Positions 41,201-53,651 of a stretch of DNA of 64,000 bases are shown here, piece by piece (the first letter of the stretch is position 1; each line of letters begins with the position of its first letter). Source of the stretch: Sorex araneus. Lineage: Eukaryota; Chordata; Mammalia; Eulipotyphla; Soricidae. Under the pieces are notes generated by a model. It worked only from the letters and a program-made list of their open reading frames with translations. It was not told the DNA's origin and ran no database searches. Position numbers and translations under genes: made by a program. Location: the NCBI RefSeq assembly GCF_027595985.1, contig NC_073313.1, positions 105,357,052-105,421,051 of the forward strand. The letters run 5' to 3'.

Positions 41201-44200
41201 GTTACGATTCTTATATTGTAACAAGAATATCCAACAAACTGATGGTATAATTAATTTATCTGACAAAGAAAGTAAAAATTGAAGTTGAGTTTTTCATCTT
41301 TTCTTTAGCTAATAAATAGTAACTCCATGAAAACTTGTAAAACTGGTAGATGTTAGTTAATTGAATGCTGAGAAAATACAACAATGAAAAAAATAAGAAA
41401 GCTTTCCAGATTACTATGGGTCTGGAGAAAAAATAAAATTAGAAAGGAAAACTAGTTATGAAGCCACTTGTAATTGTCAGTTGTAACTTGATGAACCTTT
41501 GACGTGTTTGCCTTTTTCACAAATGTAAAAATCTGAAAAAAAAGACATATTGTATTTTTCCTTGGAAATATCACTATACACACATATATATCTGCATATG
41601 CTGAACTTTGCAGTCAAGTTTCCCACCTTTGGGGAAATTGCAGGGATCAACACATCCCAAGTGCAATGGATGAGCCTTGCCCTGGGAAAACCACCTACAT
41701 GATAATGGTGTTTACCCTGCCAGGTAACAAGTCTCACAATGGAGACATTACTGGTGCCTGCTCGAGCAAATCGATGAACAACAGGATGACAGTGCTACAG
41801 TGCTATGCTGAAATTATGCAAAATCAATAAAAAGAGATACCACATGTAAGAGCAAAGTGGGCAGCACACAGATTATAAAATTTCCTATGGAAGTTCTTGG
41901 AATCTTCTTTTTGTACCTATTTCTTGACCTTCTTACTATGCCAATATATAATTAAACCTGAAGTAAAGGTACTACTGATTTCAAGTAGCTAAAAATAAGT
42001 GCATGCATTTCTATGCTTAGGAACAAAACAAACAACTTTAAATGAACGGATGAAATAACAAGATAATAGATTTTTCACCAATACATTTCAGAGGCTCTTT
42101 AAAAACCCTCAATGTACAAAAATGCAGTCTCTGGCAATTTGGAGAAAATACAAAAATAAATGGTGTAATTTAAAGTTATTCAGCTAAAGATATAAGAATT
42201 GCTCTAAAAAGTCTTTCTGAGGGCAAGATGCTCATTTTACGTCAAGTTTCATGTTCAAATTTGAGATAAGTTCCTATGAGAGGGAAAAGGTGATGCTTGC
42301 TGTCTCCTTTAAATATACTTTGAATTATATATTGATAAGGACTCTTGAGACTTATATATCATGTTATGAAGTAATATGGAATTATTATTTCATAATGTTT
42401 TCATTATTATTAAAAACAACTAGGATATGATGAGTATTCATGTCCCAACCATATAAGTATGGAAAAATTTGATGCTACATTTATTTCTTTCCATGCCTTA
42501 CACAGATTTCCACCTCAGTCCTTCCCTCAAAGAGGCAAAAATTACTGTTATGTTCATCCTCCCTTTATATTATAGTTTGTTGATGAATATTTGGTGGGGA
42601 TCCACACCCAGCAGTGCTCAGGGCTTATCCTTGGCTTCGTGCTCAGGGTTCACTCCTGGTTGTGCTCAGGTGAACATATAGAATTGAATCCAGGTCAGTC
42701 CCATGTAAGGCAACTGCCCTACCCACTGTACTATTTCCCCAAACACTCTCCTGTGTCTTTTGTAAGAGAGAAGCCACGAGAGACCCTGCAGCTCAAAACC
42801 CTCCAGCTGAGACCCTATGTGAACTCTCACTGTGGGCAAGCTTCTGGCTTTCAGAAAAGAACAGCTTGGCCCCAATCAAGGGAAGAGTAAACATAGAGAG
42901 GGCAGATGCATTCATATTAAATGCACTAGGAAATGAATTGATGTGACTATAGTTCCTGGAAAATACGCACATCATTCGAACATCCACACAAACAGAGAAA
43001 ATAGGATGATATATTGGGCACCAGAACATTGAGGTAGAGAACATTTTGCAAATATAATTCTCCCAGGTAACCAGTAATAATACAATGTGCAGCAATTTTG
43101 AGTACCTACTCTGTGCCAGATACTTGGCCAAGTGCTCAGATAGGGTCTCACTCTTCACTGATTCCTCACTTAAGCAATGAGGCAGATTCACTTTTTTTTT
43201 CTTGATGCTGGGAATCGAACCCGTTTTTTCTCGATGCTGGGAATCGAACCCGGGTTGGCCGCGTGCAAGGCAAACGCCCTACCCGCTGTGCTATCGCTCC
43301 AGCCTCTATTATTTCTCTTTTAAAGAAAAGGAAAACTAAAGGTTCATTTGGCTCTTAAAGATCAAGTAACTGCCTGGTTTAAGGTCACAGAGCTAGTGAG
43401 AGGTAGAGCTGGTATATGAAGCCACATCATCTGACTTCAGAGTGACTTCATAACATAGCATCATGACTTCATAATGCTATGCTCAAGTCATTTCCTGTTT
43501 AGGTTGAGTGGTCTTTTGGAAATCCATAAGGAGACTCAAAGTATCAGAACCCATTTTTTGCTCTCTGCGAGGTGGGAAAGGGAGGTTGAGAAAAGGACTT
43601 CAGACAATATGTGGTGTCTGGGCTGAGATTAGAGGGAAACCTGTTTTCCAGTTAACCCAACAAACTGTAATTGAGTGCTTGCTCTGCGTCTGGCCAAATG
43701 AAGACATTTATCTTCAGTCTCGGATTCTGCCCAGTGGTCACATTGTCTTCCCAGGACCCCTATTGGACACTGAGGAACTTCTAGCAAATCTCCCACTAGG
43801 TGTAATAAACCTTTACTCAGGGCCACTGAACCAGTGTCCTAGCCCAGTGTCCTAGCCAAGTTTGCAAAAGAGTTGCTGTGATTAATGAAGGAAAGGGATG
43901 GGAACCTGGATACTAGAAGGGACTCAATGACTCAATGATTTTTTTCACTGACATGCTTTCTCGGGGAAGCCCAAAGCAAGACCTAGTCTCTCTTTCTGAG
44001 CAGTTAGTTCCATTGGTTTTTGAGACTTCCAGAGGTGGGAAGAATTGTATAAATCAACTGTTATTTCTATGGTCCCAATGAACCCTAACCCAAATTCTCC
44101 AAGTCAGGCTCCTTTCAGTTTCTATAAGGCCTGAGTTGGGATCACTTACCTTGGCTACCTTTCTGTCCTTTCATCCCTGGGTTTCCTGAGATACCAACAC

Positions 44201-47200
44201 CAGTTCCTGGAGAGCCTTTTTCTCCTTTGAGACCAGGTGGGCCAGCTGGTCCAGGCACACCAGTTAAACTAGTTCCTAACACAAAAAAAAGAGGATAGAA
44301 CTCAGAGTGAAGTCTTCATGCCTAACTTACTAAGTAGGGACTCAAGGGGCCTGCGCAACGGACCAAAGAGGCTGGCTACTAAGGTAACAGGAAAGTGAGC
44401 TCATTTAAATGAAAGGAAAAATTCTATCTTCCTTCCTTCCTGCACCAAGGGACACTGAAATGTGTGCTTTGCAGATTTATGAATCCTAGGATATGTGATG
44501 ATGCACTACAGTTTAGAACTCATGGTGAGCCTCTGCCAGTCTTTTGGGAAAAGTGGTGCTTCCAACTTGCCCTTGAAGGTCTTGCTTACCTTGTGTTCCA
44601 TGATCTCCTTTGTTTCCTGGAAGACCATTCAGTCCATGTAAGCCAGGAAGTCCAGGAAAACCTGAAGGGAAGAACATAGAAGATAGAAATCATAGTAAGA
44701 GGAAGCTATCTGTCCCTATGTGCATTGCACTTTGTTTTGGTTTATTTTTTCAGGCTGCACCCAGTGGTGCTCAGGGGTGCTGGGGATTAAACCTAGATCA
44801 ACCACATGCAAGTGCCCTTCCCTCTGTACTATATTTCCAGCCCTTTCTCCCCTCCCCAATGTAAAATATTTTATTTAAAAGGTTGCAGTCTTTCTTGAGG
44901 CATGATTCAATGCTCTAAGGGAGGCTGGTTCACTTCTAACTTCTATCCCCCTAACGTTTATTGTTTTACTACCTTCCATTGGGCAACCCATATAGCTTCA
45001 AAAGCGGGGTGGCACATAACTAGGTGTCTCCAGGAAGAACTCAGAGTGGCAACAACAAGACTGAGTTGTCAACTAGAAATAGGTTCTATAGATTTTGCTG
45101 GCTGATATCTCTCTAAGTGAAAGACTATGAATACTAGGGTATCAACCTTCCCTGCTAACTCTTCTGTCCATGAATGCAATGGTATCTCCCCATTTAAGCT
45201 AGATCTGCTTTTCCCCCTCTCATTCTCCTTTTCCATTATCTCTTATGCATTCCAGTCATTGATTCTTCTGGATATAGTTCAATCCCAAATGGTATCTCCT
45301 AATATAGAGTCCTTTTTTGTTCTTTTTTTGAAGGATGAACCCTATTTCTCACAGCCATTTCAAAAATACACAAACCTTTGGTTCCTTTTAAGCCAGGGAG
45401 TCCCAGCAGCCCAGTTGCCCCTGGGTGGCCAGGAGAACCCAGAAAGCCTGGATGTCCAGTCATGCCAGCAGTGCCAGGGATGCCTAGTAGTGAAACCAAG
45501 GCAGAAATTAAAAATGGCTCCTGATTTAAAGCTAGTCTTGACTCTTTCAGAATAGAATTGGCATGTAGCCTAGTACCTGGGGAGCCAGGAAGGCCAATAT
45601 CTCCAGGAATGCCAACTCTTCCATCTTCACCTTTGTTTCCTGGGAAACCTTTTTCGCCAACTATTCCATCTTGTCCTTTTATACCTATAAAATCAAGAAG
45701 AATCTGAAGTAAGGCCACATTTCAGGCAATGTGGTCTGGCATAGAAAGTAAAGCCACTTTTGACTGCCAAGGAAACTAAAGCTAATGAAGAAGATCTGGA
45801 AAGGCTTGTGGTACTGCCTTCATATTTGGAAGAGGCCACCAATTACAAAGAAAATAAACGTGTCAGAGTAGGAATTGTGAAGCAGGCAGTAGGAACAGTG
45901 GGTGGAAGTATTTTAGAGGCAAATTATATTACTCTAAATTAAGGGGTAGATACCATTATCACAAAAGTCTTTGCCAGTATATGAGGGTTTGATTTTTAAA
46001 GGGTGTTCCCAAGTAGTTATCAGGTAGTCCTGGGCTCATTACTGGTGAGACTTGACCTGGCTGTGTAGGTCAGGCAGTTCAGTGCTTGGGTCCAGCAATG
46101 CTCAGGGCCTAGCAGGGGCACATTATTGGTGATCGGAGTCTCCCATGATGTTTTGGGGACCATGTAGTGTCAGTTATCAAACCTGGGGCCTCCATGTGAA
46201 GTGTCTTCATTCTTTTGAGTTATCTTTCTGGCTCTGCAGTGTATGAGTCTTGAAGCAAAATTAGACTAGTTTGCTAGAAGAGATTGTGGGCTGCCCATAA
46301 GGAAACACATGTCTTGTAGGATTTTTTTCTACATGACATATAATTTTTTGGGTTTGCAAGTGACATACAAAATTCCCCAACGCTCAGTTTTGAGCATTCT
46401 GTGAGACTCAGGGACAAAAGTACAGTTGCCTTACCTTTAAGGCCAAACTCTCCAGGTTGTCCCTTGGGTCCTGGGATGCCAGAAATTCCAAGTGTCTCAC
46501 CTTTCTCTCCTGGGGATATCAAAACATTAAATGATCAGGAGAAGCTATTGCTCATTTTGCAGCACACATCTTTTGAATTACAAAATCTTTCCAGTCAGAG
46601 CAGGGAAACTCCTTGTAAAAATTACCCACTGGGTAAAAGAGACTAATCATCAACAAGAGTCTAGGATCCTGCCAGACTACTAGCATCAAATGCTGTAATA
46701 TGTATAATATTTCCATTATGAAATGCATCATTTGGATCAATATTGACAGAGAAGATGATAGGAGATAACAGGAGAATGGAATAATAATTGTTGACAGATA
46801 GGAAATTTTCCTGTCTAGTGGGCTAGAGCCCAAGTTCTCCTCTATTGCAGATAGATCAATCCACAAAGATGAAGAGCAGCCTTTTCCTTGGCTCTAAGTC
46901 ACAGGGAGAGAGAGAGTGTGGTAGGCACCATTATTTGTCTCAGAACTTCGAGGACTTAAGACTACAAAGGGGATTTTGTGAAAAGGAAAGTACAAATCAG
47001 TCTTCCTCTAGTAGAGCCCTGGATCTGCTGGAAAGCCACCTTGCTTCTAGAAGAAGCATATTGAGAGAAAACGCGCCTTACCTTTCAGGCCTGGGAGACC
47101 AGGTGCACCTGGGAATCCAGGAGTTCCACTGAGACCCTGTGAACCCTTTAAAACAGTACGGAAATCATCATTTTTATTTAGAGTTTTGGTCTCCCACCCC

Positions 47201-50200
47201 ATTTTCCTTCTCTTCTTCATGATTCAATGCCTGAGACATTTACTCTGCAGGAGGGGAAGACTGAGTGGGAATGGAAGGTTAATCCTGCAGGTGGATCAGC
47301 ATTGACAGAGAAGATGATAGGAGGGATGGTGGTAAGCACTAAAAAAACATACTTAGGGACTGTGGTAGGGAGACAGATTCACTCTGCAGATAAACCTTGG
47401 TCTTGTCATTCACAACTTCTGTGCCTTCCACCTTCAATGGCTAATGCCCAGCACACACTCTGAGCCTGGGAAGTGGGCATGTCAGTTACAAACCACCATC
47501 ATAGATCTTTCCTTGCTATATGGTACAGTTTTAATTCATTTGAGGATGTACCCCATAAAGACACAGGCCACTTGGTGCTCAGGTTGAGAGTACTGAGTTC
47601 TCGGGTAGGCCAGTGGATCACTCTCCAGACACTCATCCTCCTACATGTCTTTTCCTTTCATGTTGGTGTAGCACTGTAGCACTGTTCCTGTTGTTCTTCG
47701 ATTTACTCGAGCAGGTACCAGTAACGTCTCCTTTGTGAGACTTGTTACTATTTTTGGCGTATTGAATACGCCATGGGTAGCTTGCCAGGCTCTGCTGTGC
47801 CAATGGATACTCTCAGTAGCTTGCTGGGCTCTCTGAGATGGATGGAGGAAGCAAACTTGGGTCAGCTGCGTGCAAGGTAAACACCCTACCGACTGTGCTA
47901 TCACTCCAGTCCTTTCATGTTGCTATATCTACTAATTCTGAATTTATGGTTATTCTGGGACTCTTCCCAGAATGCCTTAATGTCTTCTAACTTTGTTTCT
48001 ATCCTAGAATGTGAATAGCTGGGGTCATCTGGTCAGAATGATTTCTTCTACAGTTGCCTTAGGGATGTGTGTGTGTGAGTGATCTTCAATATGTGGGTTG
48101 ACACTTTTTTCAAGGACAGAGGCTTTGCCTGCAAGGAGCACAATTATCCTGTGACTCAGATCATTTAGCCTTGTGAATACTGCCACTATTATTGTTGCTA
48201 TTGATTCAGTTTGTCATGCGCCACACACAACACTAAAAGCTTTACAGATAATCATCCTATATGTCCCTCAATACCGTGCAAAGGAGGTTTAAATATCACT
48301 CCCTTTCTTATAGATAATAAATAATAGGCTCAGGGAAGTTAAGACCCATGCATAAAATGCCAGAGTTCATGGGAGATGGGGATGAAACACAAACTTCCTG
48401 TCTATATTATTGTTAAACTGATTTGACCACTCTGTTTTGTGCTTGCTTGTTGTTTGTTTGGATAGACATATCTGGTAGTGTTCAGGGATTACTCCTGGCT
48501 CCGTGCTCAGAGATCACTCCTGGTGGGGCTGGGAGGATCATATGTGGTACTGGGCACTGGACCAGCATTGGCCACATAGAAGGCAAGTGTCTTATGGTCT
48601 GAATGATTTCTCCAGCACCCCCCCTTGTTTTCCAAGAACACATAGAAACTGGACTTGATAACTCCAGAGGAGGTCCCAAAGACAGTTCTTAAATCTAACC
48701 AGAGAGTCAATCCAAAAGTGTTAATGATGAACCAACTTGAATAGGGAATGCTTGCAGTGGGGGTACAGGTGAATAAGCATGTAAGGTGGTTCTTATTCTC
48801 AAGCCTGAACACTCTCATTGTGGAAAGCAGGCCCAAACATACCAACTAGCGAGGCTCAACATAAGCAGTGAGAAAAGGGAGAACATCAATCAACAGGGTG
48901 GGAATTGAAGTGTTTTTGGAGGAACAGGTGTCTACATCAGGCTTGAGGATGGGCAAGGCAGGAGCACAAGGCTCTGTCTCCATGCTGGGGAGCAAGAAAA
49001 ACAAAGACCCTGAAGTGGGGATGTTCAGGATCTATTGAGAAGACTTAGCTGAGCTGAGGTGAGGCTTTGGGAATGTGCTAGGATTTGCTAGAATGTGCTA
49101 GAATCTGAAAGGTGAGCAATGGCGGGCATGTCACCTGCTACTCGAGGCCTCTTTCTGGCAGACAGGCAAAGGTCTGGGCACACTTACAGTTTCTCCTGGT
49201 ATTCCTAGGAATCCTGGGATTCCAGGGGACCCTTTCAAGCCAGGTAAGCCTCGCAGGCCTGTGAAACCAAGGGGTCCTGCCACCCCAGGAACTCCTTTGG
49301 TGGTGTTATGATATCCAGGAATTCCAGGCAAGCCAGGCAGTCCAGGGAGGCCAATATCTCCTTTGTCACCTGGGAAAGATCCAAAATAGCTTGAAAAAGA
49401 TCTCGAGTAAGAGAAACATATTTCCCCCAAAGCTTTGGTCACAGGCAGGCAATGTGAAGACTTGGGATTAGTTAGCTCCAGGGTGGAGATAGGGTTTGGG
49501 GGAGATGCCTCCAGAGTGATGGGATGCCAGACAGGGGTTTCACAGCTGTAACATTGGGAACACTGCTCAGCATCTAAGCCCCACCCTTGATCAGGCTCCT
49601 TCTGGAATAGAACAACCTGCAGTTGAGACATTGGGTTCAGCAGTAACAAAGAAGGCTAGCCAATGTCAAAGTGCAGGGTGAGTCACTGAACCCCTGCTGT
49701 CACCCACATTTGCTGCTCTGGTGAGCCATGAGGGTGAGGACTTTTCTCAAGAAGGAGCCAAGTGTGTTTACAAAACCTTTCTGGGCTATATATCCTGCCC
49801 ACATTCTGCCCCAGTACCTCTGGGTCCAGGAAAACCTTTGGGTCCATCTGCACCCTGAGCGCCTTTATCTCCTTTGAATTGGTAGTTCAGCACTGGTGGT
49901 CTTTGACTGGGTGTTCCGGCTGGCCCCTTCTCACCTTGGTCTCCTTCAGGGATAGAGAAGAACTCCTTGTAAGAGGAGAGCTGAGACATGCGGTTTGACA
50001 TGAATGATCAGTATATCCCACACCACCTCCAAAGCCCCTTTAAGTGTCCTTCCATTGTTTTCCCTATGAACTTTGCTTTTATGGGGTGCTCTTTTTGAAT
50101 AAGCCAAAAGTCCACTAGAAACTTTAGCCCCTAATCAAAACCATCCTCCACTGAGCATTGAAATTGGAAGCCAAGACGTCTGATGTGCAGTGAGTGGGAA

Positions 50201-53200
50201 CTCAGAAGTGATTTGGGTCTTTGGGATTTACAAAAGGTCTCTTGTAAATATCCCAGATCTTATTATCTAACACAGGATTGATACAAGCTGCATGAATAGC
50301 AGAATAGACAAGGAAGAGGTGTGTTGGGAAGTATTAGTACAATTTCAGACTTTTAGCCCCACTTTACCTTTTAAACCAGGGCTCCCAGCGGGTCCAGATG
50401 GTCCCATTGCTCCGACTAATCCAGGAATTCCCTTCAGTCCACTTGCACCAGGAACACCATGGAGACCTGGCATTCCTGGAAAGCCCATCAGTCCCTTGGA
50501 ACCCTTTTCACCTGTTGAAAAACCAGGACTTCTATTATTGTATTAGCTCCATTTTACGTAGAAGGGAGTGGAAGCCCAAAGAGTCTAAGAAATTTGCCCC
50601 AATTCACAAAGCTAGGAGGCAGTGAGGGTGGGGTTCCCAATTTCCATTTTTGAGGTGGGCAGCCACCTGGGAGAGGGAATCCCAATAGCATAGGCCTTGT
50701 CCAACTGCCATGTCATAATATCTCCTGCCTGCTGACTTCCCTATTCTCTGTTCCCAGGAGGAGGGGAAAGAGGAAGCTGGGTAGCAGGGGTACTCCTTGG
50801 CACTCACTGGCACTTACCCTTTAAGCCGGGAAGGCCTGGGAAGCCAGTGTGTCCTGGAAGGCCTGGGTTTCCTGGGTAACCAGTTATCCCTGGAATTCCA
50901 GGAAGGCCTTTCAGCCCAGGTAGGCCTATCTTGCCATTTGTTCCAGGGGTACCCTTTTCACCTTTTGAACCTTTCATTCCAGGATGTCCTAAATCGGCAA
51001 AAGAGAGAACACAGTACATTTGTCAAGCGAGGCTCTGTCCAGATCTGGTCCACTGCCCATTCCCAGGGCTTCTGATTGGTTAGCTTGTAAGGTTTTGTAA
51101 GTGGCCCCACCACAAATGGCCTTTGCAGACTGCTAACGGGCAGAGCGCTTGTTGGCAGAAGCACTAGCACCTACCACCCAGAGCGCTATGCATGCTAATG
51201 GCTATTACTTGCAGCATGGCACAGTAGCTGGCAGGGCTAGCGGAGCCCTTGTGATTATAACTTCTTCCATTATGAATGTGGCTTGAACCTTAACCACTGA
51301 ATAGAGCTCTGGGAAGCTAGGGTGGCAATTGGGCTCTAGTTTCCTGGAACTTCCAGCCTGAATCACCACACAATGGTTGTTTCCTGAGCCAATCGGTGAT
51401 GTAGAGGTTAAAGCCGAGCTATTGTTTCAGCCTCTTAGGGAGCCATGGATACAGGCCTGCCCTTTTAATCCCTCATGCAAGCAGTTAAATCAGCCAGTTC
51501 CTTGGCGTTAAGGTTGAAAGACCCCCCAGTGCCAAGTACTGTAGAAATCCCCAAGGTCCATTTGGTCCCCTAGGTATTCTGAGACTTCTTTCACCAGGCC
51601 TTAAATTGGTCAATGGGATTAACCTCCTGAGCTGCTACCCAAGTGGAATGTTCAGGTACAAAGCAAGGAAATTAAAAAACCAAAGGATTAAATCAGTGAC
51701 CACAGAGGCATTTGGGCCCCCAAAGACCTAAATGAATGGCTGCCAGGTTTTCTATGGCTTGAAAAGCATCAAGTAGCTGCAAGCCCCAGGCTTCTAATGG
51801 GAGGCTGTGAAGGGGATTCCCTAACAAGAGAGGGAAATTCAATGGGCACCAACTCCACAGCATGAGTTCAGGGACCTCTGGCCTAGCCAGGTTATAGTGC
51901 AGCCAGATAATTCCCGGCCACAACTGGTGGGGATGTTAGTCTGAGCTTCTATGCTGTTTTCTCACCTGAACAGCCTACATTGAAGAACACAGGAGATAAA
52001 AGTGCTCTGAATAGGGCTGGAGAGAGTATAGAGTGTAGGATGCTTGACTTGCACATGGCTGACCCAAGTATAATCCCAGCGCCTCACAGGGTCCACCAAG
52101 CCCTGCCAGGAGTGATCCCTGGATGCAGAGCCAAAAGTAAGCCCTAAGCACTGCTGGCTGTGGCCCCCGGCTCCCCTAAAATAAGTATTCTGAGTGGATC
52201 TGCATAGAACTCTACTCCGATTCCATGGCCGAAAGTAAAGCAAGATGATGTGTCACCTGGGCAGGGGGAGGAAGGTGGCACAAGGAAAAGGCCAGCTGCA
52301 AACACTAGTCTGGAAACGGGGGGTGTCAGGCCCATGACAGAGCTGAGCTAGGCTACCCTCTGCAGAAGCTTCCTCACCTAAAGCAGGCTCCCAAGGGTAC
52401 AGCAGAGGTGGCAGAAGGTAGCCCACCTTCAGAACCAGGGACATCCCTCTAGATAGAGAGGAGAGGGCTGGGGCTGAAGCACAAGAAAGCGGAGGGACTG
52501 GGGAGGGCTTTGTTTTGGTATCTTGGAAGCAAAATATACTCTGTTCTGGCTCTATAACAGAGAATTGAGTTTGGAAACTTGAGAGGACTGCAAAGTTAAG
52601 TCACTAACTTCTGACTACATGGTAGTGCTGCTACTGACCTTCAGAGCCAGGGGAGGGGGCTAGCTTAAGTTTGTGAATTTGGGGCTCCTCCTCCTAAGAA
52701 CTTACCAGAAATACCTGGTGTTCCTGGTACCCCTGGGAATCCAGGTTTGCCTTTGACTCCAGATGCGCCATCATACCCAGGGAAGCCTGGTTGTCCCTTG
52801 AAACCTGGTATTCCAGGGTTACCCTTCTCTCCTTTGGGACCAAGCAAGCCAGAATTCCCAGGAAAACCTAATGAAATAAAGAACAAGGGATCATGGCCTA
52901 GATCAAGAGCAGGCACTGGATCACCAAACCAGCTTCCAGTGGAAGAAGCTGGCCCATGGTCTATTTCAGGAGCCACTCCCTTCTTGGCTCCTGCCTTTCT
53001 GCTATTCCCAATAGTAAATCAGAGGCATTACAAGGAATCTGACTCCTGATTATGATTCCTTTGGGAATCACTGATACTGGAGAACAGCCTCAGTAGATTT
53101 AAAAAATATTTGCCAAAAGGAGGGTCAGAATGAAAACATTTCTTTAATCAACAACTAGCCTAGATTTAGGCATGTGTCTAGGTTACTTAAAGGCTTTCTG

Positions 53201-53377
53201 TAGATTGTTAAATGGGGCAAAAAGTTACCCTACACGGGGCCTTAGAGATGGCATAGTGGTAATATTTTGCATGTATTCAGGGATTCTGGTTTGAAATCCT
53301 GCACCATGTAGGATCCCCTAGAAACACTGCTGGCTGCGGTCCAAAAACAACAACAGAAAGAAAGGAAGGAAGAAGGA

Positions 53378-53436
<59 letters not shown>

Positions 53437-53588
53437 GAAGGAAGGAAGGAAGGAAGGAAGAAAGAAAATAGAAGGAAGGAAGAAAAAGAAAGAAAGAAGA
53501 AGAAAGAAGGAAGGAAGGAAGGAACAGGAGGGAAGGAGGAAAGAATAATATATATATAAATATATATATAGAAAGAGAGAGAATGAGA

Positions 53589-53651
<63 letters not shown>

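Larger units (their letters stand above)
40234..44149 (-). other. COL4A6 3.9-kb intron
   Basis: AT-rich and largely without recognisable features between 40,234 and 42,580, apart from a SINE tail at 41,726-41,813. No Gly-X-Y frame with splice sites is present. The last part holds SINEs and a MIR, listed separately. Confidence 0.6.
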
